Source: Vesta saturnalis
Taxonomy: Eukaryota > Arthropoda > Insecta > Coleoptera > Lampyridae
Reading direction: 5' to 3'
Assembly: GCA_036346205.1 (NCBI GenBank)
Contig: JARFJB010000003.1
Coordinates: forward strand, 2,860,001 to 2,924,000
DNA length: 64,000 nt
Shown: positions 58,902 to 64,000 of the stretch, piece by piece
Numbering within the stretch: the stretch's first letter is position 1
Layout of the letters: each line of letters starts with the position of its first letter
Made by a program: the position numbers and the translations under genes
Notes under the pieces: model-generated
Told to the model about the DNA's origin: nothing
Database searches by the model: none
Seen by the model: the letters and a program-made list of their open reading frames with translations, nothing else

Positions 58902-59924
58902 ATGTATTCAACTGAAGAAAAAATTCAAAAATCATTTATACCATGCCAATCAGAGCATAAGAAATGTTTTTCGGTAAAGTATCCCAATAGTGCGTGGAGT
59001 ATAAACACCACAAAATAAATAGAACAAATTATGTCTTAATAGAAGAAAATAAATTAAACATCTTATGCTATGCAGAAGAAAACCTGATGTCTTCGTTAAG
59101 AATGACCAGCAGCTATTTTGACATTTCTTGTTCTTCAATCCGAAGAGCTGTAAAAGAATTTAAATATAAAGCTTACAAATTTACAAATCACCAGCAACTA
59201 AGTAATGAAGACAAAATGAAAAGAACTGATTTTTGCGAAAATATGTTTAATTTAATAAATAACAAGAAATGTAGTATCTACAGACGAAGCATCATTTACA
59301 CTTGATGGTGAAGTAAATTCTCAAAATTATCCGTTAGTTCCCACTTATCTTTCATGCCCTTTTGCCCTGTTATTCCTTTCCTTACAGATATCGGTCAAGG
59401 ACTAATCCACACCTACAAAATTTAACAAGAACACACTACAATCGTAGAGTTAATGTGTGGGTAGGAATTATCAATAACATATTAATTGGTCCATTTTTCA
59501 GGGAAGGAAATTTAACTTCAAATTCTTTTTTGGAACTACTTCGTACACAAATAATACCACAAATCCAAAATTTAAATGTCAATGATGTCTGGTTCCAAAG
59601 GGATGGAGCCCCCTCACATTCCACTGCTATGAGAACACGTTATTTATACGAAGTTTTTGAGGAGCATTGGTTGGAAGATTTGGACCAACAACTTGGCCAC
59701 CTCGGTCGCCAGATTTGTCCCCAAATGACTTCTTCCTTTGGGGGCATCTAAAAAATAAAATTTACAATAATGTTATAATTCATGATATTGAATAACTCAA
59801 AGATCGGGTAAGGCATGCTTGTAATGCCCTTGATTAAAATTTTATCAGAAATCAACGTTTTCATAAAAGGCTGGCATATTGTCTAGAACGTGAAGGTGGC
59901 CATTTCGAATATTTACGGAAGTAA
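58902..59924 (+). pseudogene. Tc1/mariner (IS630) transposase with intron-like insert
   Basis: Begins MYSTEEKIQKSF, then SSLRMTSSYFDISCSSIRRA and VKEFKYKAYKFTNHQQLS. After a frameshift it reads VVSTDEASFTLDGEVNSQNY (first catalytic Asp). The 55-bp insert 59333-59387 follows, then YRSRTNPHLQNLTRTHYNRR, VNVWVGIINNILIGPFFREG and VWFQRDGAPSHSTAM (second Asp). In another frame come WPPRSPDLSPNDFFLWGHLK (third Asp) and RLAYCLEREGGHFEYLRK with a stop at 59922-59924. Stops at about 59019 and 59037 and three frameshifts inactivate it. Confidence 0.75.
59333..59387 (+). other. intron-like insert in the mariner transposase
   Basis: Starts GTTAGT, ends with a strong pyrimidine tract and CCTTACAG. Removing it joins NSQNYP-YRSRTNPHL in phase, which is the usual continuous mariner reading at this point. 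Confidence 0.55.
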
Positions 59925-61330
59925 TATGATGCCTTATCTGTTCTTGTTACCTGATTAATAAATTTCCCTAACATTAAAGCTACATTTACATTTGAATTTG
60001 GTTTAGCACTGAAATAGGTACGCTTGCATATAGGAAATACATGTTACCATAAATTGATAAATTGAATGTAAATGCAGCTTTATAATTTACTTTGCTTCAA
60101 TCGTCTTGACATTTGATTTCGTCCATTTTTTATAGTTTGTGTTAAGTATAGTTCGTTGTACAGCAAAGAGTTGCAATGCATTGACCTGTGTTTTTTAAAA
60201 TTGAACATAGGGACTAAGTGTGGATTATGTTCAGAGTTAAAAAAATTTCCTTGTATACTATGAAATGCAAATAATTACCAAAATTATTATAATCTAGTAG
60301 TGTATGAGGAGTTTCATCCGAATAAATTGTACCTAATTCATTGCGTAAACGATTTTCATAAAAAATGTTAGGATACTGTTGCAATAATTTAATGGACTTG
60401 GACTCACGAAAACTTTTCTGGTAACTTTTAAACATTTTCACATTTGTTAACTCGACGTACTCTAGTTTAGAAAAACCTTATATTAATTTGGACAATTAAT
60501 GAATCCAATATTTCATATGAGATTTTACATAAAATGTTTCTATGGCTTTCATCTTACTCCAAATTGTTGTTTAAGATTATTGATTTGTTACAGCAAGTAA
60601 CGACAGCAATCTGTTCATTTCTGAAATCTCCCAAATTTTGTTTTAAATTTGATTCGAAAATCCCTATTAGTAAATATACAAATTTTGCATCATTATGTTT
60701 GCTCTAAAGGCCAGTATGCAGTACAAATCTCCACTTGTGAATTAACAAATCCACATTTTCTAACAGTTCTAAACTTCTTTTAGTAGATCTGCTAAAAAAT
60801 GTATGGAACATAGTATGACCACAAATAAAAAGCTTAACTGGAGTGATTGTCTTGGCGCCATGTAACAATACTAAGTTCAACTGATGGGCATAACAATGAA
60901 TAAATAGTACATTGGGATAAATTTGTTTAACAAGGCATTGTAGACCATTTTTTCTCCTGACATAACACCTTCATTTGTTTGGCAAATAATTTTATTTCCA
61001 ACTGCTAAACCAGAGGATATTTTATTTTTTGAAATGTCAAAAAATCCAATTAATCGTTCCACAATATTTGGTTCAATAACATATCGAAAAATGATGCTCA
61101 TTTGTGATCTGCAGGATACATTGGTTATCTTGTTAGCTTGAATTGATATATAATTATCAGCTTAAAAGGTGTTCTTTAAGTAACTATTCTTGTGCGAGCA
61201 GTTCTAGTAATTCAACATAATTACCTTTATGTAAAGATTCTTTATGTTCGAAGTGTCCACAAAAAGCAGAATTATTGTACCAGGTACTTTGAAACTTTCG
61301 AATAAATCAGAATGTTTTATATTCTAATGA

Positions 61331-61945
61331 GAGATTAGGTGTTGGTCTATTAGATTTAAGCTCACATTTCTGTTCATACGATAATGAATTAAAATTATTT
61401 TTTAGTAAAAAGTCTAAAATATTGTTTTATCGATTATAAAAATATATTAAAACAATTAAATCAAAACACGTGAAAAACTTGAAGAGACTAGTTTCATTTA
61501 CAGTACATAAATCGTATTAAACTAGCTAGTTCTCCACGTGGAAAAGCTACACTTGCATTTATTACAAAAAGAGTTTGTCGCACGGCACTCTCAGTGACCT
61601 TGCAGTCGTAGTTCTTTATCAGTAGACTACTTCTAATTTACTATTTATATTTTATTAGTATTAATATTAAATAATAATTTTTATATAAGAAAATACAAAA
61701 TATCAACTGCATATTTTATTCAATACCGATTAATATATATTTTTTAATTTATGTACGTGCGTACTGATTTTTCAAGGGACACACAGTCTCAAAGTCTCCC
61801 CCAACGAACCACCATTGACTATAGGGTATAAATAAACACCAAAGAAATACTGCAAAAAGGAACGACTAAGGAGAGGAACTCACTCCTTGATCTGTGCATG
61901 CGCTTAAAAACTTTTGGTATATATATATATATATATACACCCAAA
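61331..61945. other. no gene recognised
   Basis: Presumed 5' flank of the hAT; a short (TA)n run at about 61919-61936. Confidence 0.4.
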
Positions 61946-62795
61946 TCTACCTCCTACCCCCACCTCCACTAACTAAAAAAATTTAAATAGCGAACCCCTA
62001 CTTGTAATACATCATTGGAAAGCCTGTAAAAAATGCTATCCAGTGGTATAAATAAAAATTATACAGCGTGTATTAATATTAACCCAATTAAATGCTTAAA
62101 TATTTTAAAAACAAAATACTCCACTTGCATATAATGTTAAAATCTCTAAAGATGCCAATAATTCCTTATTTTGCATTGATAAGTGTCCGTACTATTTGTT
62201 GTTAGAAAAAAAATAGTTTTGCTGTTTTTGTCATAAGTTATAAACTGTTGTCATTTTTTGAGTTCTACCAGAGTCCATAATTTATTTGTTTATTTGACGT
62301 TTGAGGTCACCAGATTTTCCGCCACCAGATTTTTTTCTTTGGGGTTACCTCAAGTCAGTTGTTTACAAAACCCAACCTGCGTCATTTCAGGAGTTTCCGG
62401 AAAGAATTACTCAAGCATGTCGGGCTATTATCAGAACAACATTTATCAAAGTTCGTGAAGAATTTGAAAACAGGCTGTATTATTGTTTACAAAACAACGG
62501 AACCCACTTTGAACATTTACTTCATCAATTAATATTTTTATCAAATTTATAGTTCAACAAAACCTTTTAGTGAATATTGATGTACTTTTTGGAAATAAAA
62601 TGTTATAGTGTTATTTTGAAAAGAGATTTGTGTTCATTTGTAAAAATGACTGAAATAATATAATACACTGTATAATTTTTATTTATACCACTGGATAGCA
62701 TTTTTTTACAGGATTTCCAATGATGTATTACAAGCAGGGGTTCGCTATTTAAATTTTTTTAGTTGGGATAGGGGGTTGATTGGGGTGAGTGGCCT
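61946..62795. mobile_element. palindromic arms with a mariner remnant at the centre
   Basis: Inverted arms of about 115-125 bp: 61946-62062 and 62672-62795, very similar (for example GCTATCCAGTGGTATAAATA and AATAGCGAACCCCTACTTGT, with its inverse one base different). Between them lies a TA-flanked unit of about 610 bp with its own tips, CAGCGTGTATTAATATT (62063 on) and, inverted, CAGTGTATTATATTATT (ending 62671). Confidence 0.65.
62278..62552 (+). pseudogene. Tc1/mariner transposase C-terminal fragment
   Basis: Reads MRSPDFPPPDFFLWGYLKSV (third-Asp block, RSPDFPPPDFFLWG), VYKTQPASFQEFPERITQAC and ENRLYYCLQNNGTHFEHLLH, then a stop at 62550-62552. The first two catalytic residues and the DNA-binding part have been deleted. 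Confidence 0.8.
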
Positions 62796-62902
62796 CCTAT
62801 GTCATTTTGGTTCCCCCTTTCTACCTAGAAACGGTTTAGAGAATTTTTTGGTATCATAATTTATTCATGAGATATAGCCTATTGTAAGTTTTTAAATTGA
62901 CA
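62796..62902. other. spacer
   Basis: No recognisable feature. Confidence 0.4.
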
Positions 62903-62933
62903 CACTGTATACATAATATACATATACATATAT

Positions 62934-62976
<43 letters not shown>

Positions 62977-62997
62977 ACATATACATATACATATATA

Positions 62998-63030
<33 letters not shown>

Positions 63031-63052
63031 ACATATACATAATATACATATA
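62903..63052. repeat. (ATACAT)n microsatellite
   Basis: About 150 bp of ACATAT hexamer repeats with occasional ATAT and AAT slippage. The minus-strand Tyr/Val/Met open frame across it is repeat-derived. Confidence 0.95.
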
Positions 63053-63441
63053 GGGTGAACGCGACCGACGCCACGGAGTTCTACAGCGAAGCGGCATATA
63101 ATCGTTAATTTCTAATACAGTGATATTATGTAAGTCAATATGAGCAACATTTTAAAATATTTTTAAGTATACAGGTTGATCGAAAAAAGTGGCATATCAA
63201 AGTTATGTTTTTTGAAATGGCACACCCGTATATTATTGCATTTTCGAATTTTACATAAAAATAAGTAGTACTTTCTTAAGGGTTCCGTATACTACATACA
63301 GAGTGTTTCAAGTTATATCAATTTTTCTGAAAATGTAGGGTATCTCCTAATAAAATTAACTCCAACAAATTTACTCTTAGGTTTAAGTAAAATACTGTTC
63401 CCTTAGTCTATTTATTGACTGAAATAGTAAACACCTCTTTA

Positions 63442-63525
63442 CAGGGCGTTCATTTTTTTCATTTAAATTTGTGGAACGTTCATACTGAAATATTCGGCTT
63501 ATTTTAAATGGAACGCCCTGTATCT
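63442..63525. mobile_element. very short mariner-type MITE (tip pair)
   Basis: ACAGGGCGTTCATTTT (63443 on) and its inverse AAATGGAACGCCCTGT (ending 63524), TA-bounded, with only about 50 bases between the tips. Confidence 0.5.
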
Positions 63526-63547
63526 TATACGCTTACTTAATTACCTT

Positions 63548-63706
63548 CTATAAAGGCTGCTACATACACGCATGCAAGTCGTACAACTTGGCATGACAAG
63601 CAAAGTCGAACGAAAAGTTTGTTGTTTGATTGCTGCTCTACAGACACAGACTTTATTTGCACTTCTAAAACAACTTTAGTAGTTATTTCACTAGTATGCA
63701 GCAAAG
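63548..63706 (+). other. presumed 5' end of a PIF/Harbinger transposon
   Basis: GGCTGCTACATACACGCATG at about 63556, preceded by TATAA, is a plausible PIF/Harbinger terminus (3-bp TTA/TAA-type target), 150 bases before the transposase ATG. The opposite end is outside the window. Confidence 0.35.
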
Positions 63707-64000
63707 ATGTCTGATGAAATACTTATCGCTGCAGCAGTTGCCTCATATGTTATTAAATTAAATTCGAAGAAAAGGTCAAAATGGACGAAGAACTGGTTAA
63801 AAAAGAGGGTAAAATATTCGCACGTAAATTTATTGGAAGAATTGCGACTAGAGCCCCGTGACTGGATGAACTATCTTAGAATGGATGCTTCTACTTACGA
63901 AGAATTACTACGTTATGTTACACCGTTAATTATGAAGAAAGATACGGTAATGAGAGCGGCCATTACTCCCCATGAAAGATTAACTGCTACTCTCAGATTT
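63707..64000 (+). CDS. PIF/Harbinger (HARBI1-like) nuclease, N-terminal part
   Basis: 98 open codons to the window edge: MSDEILIAAAVASYVIKLNS, KWTKNWLKKRVKYSHVNLLE, ELRLEPRDWMNYLRMDASTY, EELLRYVTPLIMKKDTVMRA and AITPHERLTATLRF. This matches the N-terminal region of HARBI1-like nucleases (LLxELRLEDxxxFxNFLRM...PxERLAxTLRF), before the DDE catalytic domain. No stop or frameshift is visible so far. HARBI1-type proteins work with a separate Myb-like DNA-binding partner, which is not in this window. Confidence 0.85.
   Translation, partial: MSDEILIAAAVASYVIKLNSKKRSKWTKNWLKKRVKYSHVNLLEELRLEPRDWMNYLRMDASTYEELLRYVTPLIMKKDTVMRAAITPHERLTATLRF

Larger units (their letters stand above)
58724..60253 (+). 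mobile_element. mariner-like transposon inserted in the hAT
   Basis: TA-flanked tips CAGGGACATTTTTTTAACTC (58724 on) and, inverted, CAAGGAAATTTTTTTAACTC (ending 60253). The inverted arms continue to TTTTAAAAAACACAGGTCAA (about 58769 and inverse near 60183) with a small indel. 1.53 kb, one transposase gene inside. Confidence 0.8.
58510..61330 (-). pseudogene. hAT transposase (DUF4371/ZMYM1-like), interrupted by a mariner
   Basis: Minus-strand order: FCGHFEHKESLHKGNYVELL (about 61260), SCRSQMSIIFRYVIEPNIVE, RLIGFFDISKN, a broken catalytic block around GEKMVYNALLNKF and FIHCYAHQLNLVLLHGAKTI, then FFSRSTKRSLELLENVDLL and ENRLRNELGTIYSDETPHTL (60360). The mariner 58724-60253 interrupts the frame here. 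The C-terminal hAT dimerisation block follows: LCQLVQTIPATTASSERSMS and TLKRIKTFLRNTMTHE, stopping at 58510. Frameshifts and stops are present. Confidence 0.75.

Noticed and set aside
62892..63074. Minus-strand Tyr/Val/Met repeat frame
   Set aside because: Product of the (ATACAT)n microsatellite.
57613..64000. A twelfth Rictor exon
   Set aside because: I searched for the family's next block (an LWALGNIG-like segment) on the + strand and did not find it; the region is transposon sequence.

Overview
The window is AT-rich animal nuclear DNA, most likely from an insect with a large, transposon-packed genome; the exact order is not determinable (a beetle would fit, but that is a guess). The evidence is one conserved host gene with GT-AG introns, many insect-type Tc1/mariner (IS630) elements carrying the DUF4817-like N-terminal helix-turn-helix, Penelope-like elements, CR1/Jockey-type LINEs, hAT, pogo/Tigger and PIF/Harbinger transposons, a tRNA-derived SINE, and long (TA)n tracts.

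Host gene. The only host gene I recognise is Rictor, the scaffold subunit of TOR complex 2, on the + strand. Eleven coding exons can be chained in phase from an ATG at 11592 to 57612: exons 1-4 (11592-12141), exons 5-8 (30529-31553) and exons 9-11 (56072-57612). They give about 910 N-terminal residues; the rest lies beyond the window. Intron 4 (about 18.4 kb) and intron 8 (about 24.5 kb) are swollen by transposons. Exon 9 carries an apparent one-base deletion near 56110 that is either an assembly error or a real lesion.

Upstream flank (1-11591). A palindromic mariner MITE (1113-1344), a fold-back element (1763-2806), a Jockey-like ORF1 fragment (about 2830-3226), a Penelope element whose coding region is split by a 1-kb compound microsatellite (3888-5979), two inverted Penelope 3' ends, a fold-back MITE (7788-8650) and a decayed mariner inside (TA)n tracts (8806-10497).

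Intron 4 (12142-30528). A broken hAT holding a LINE fragment, which in turn holds a long-TIR MITE; a truncated mariner followed by a Penelope element split by a LINE (19099-21290); a long-TIR mariner between 0.4-kb direct repeats (22461-25415); and an apparently intact CR1-type LINE with both ORFs open and a 9-bp target duplication (26010-30003).

Intron 8 (31554-56071). A tRNA-SINE, a pogo/Tigger relic with an intron, a LINE split by two mariner-type elements, a small palindrome containing a hammerhead-like core (43021-43192), a second pogo/Tigger relic (44757-47788), a mariner with a tandemly duplicated 3' half, a DDE transposase gene with a 980-bp intron, and a LINE ORF1 fragment.

Intron 11 and beyond (57613-64000). 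A DUF4371-type hAT interrupted by a mariner that itself has an intron-like 55-bp insert, a mariner remnant at the centre of a palindrome, an (ATACAT)n array, a very short MITE, and the start of a PIF/Harbinger transposase running off the end. Apart from Rictor nothing here forms a pathway; the layout is a record of nested transposition into one host gene.
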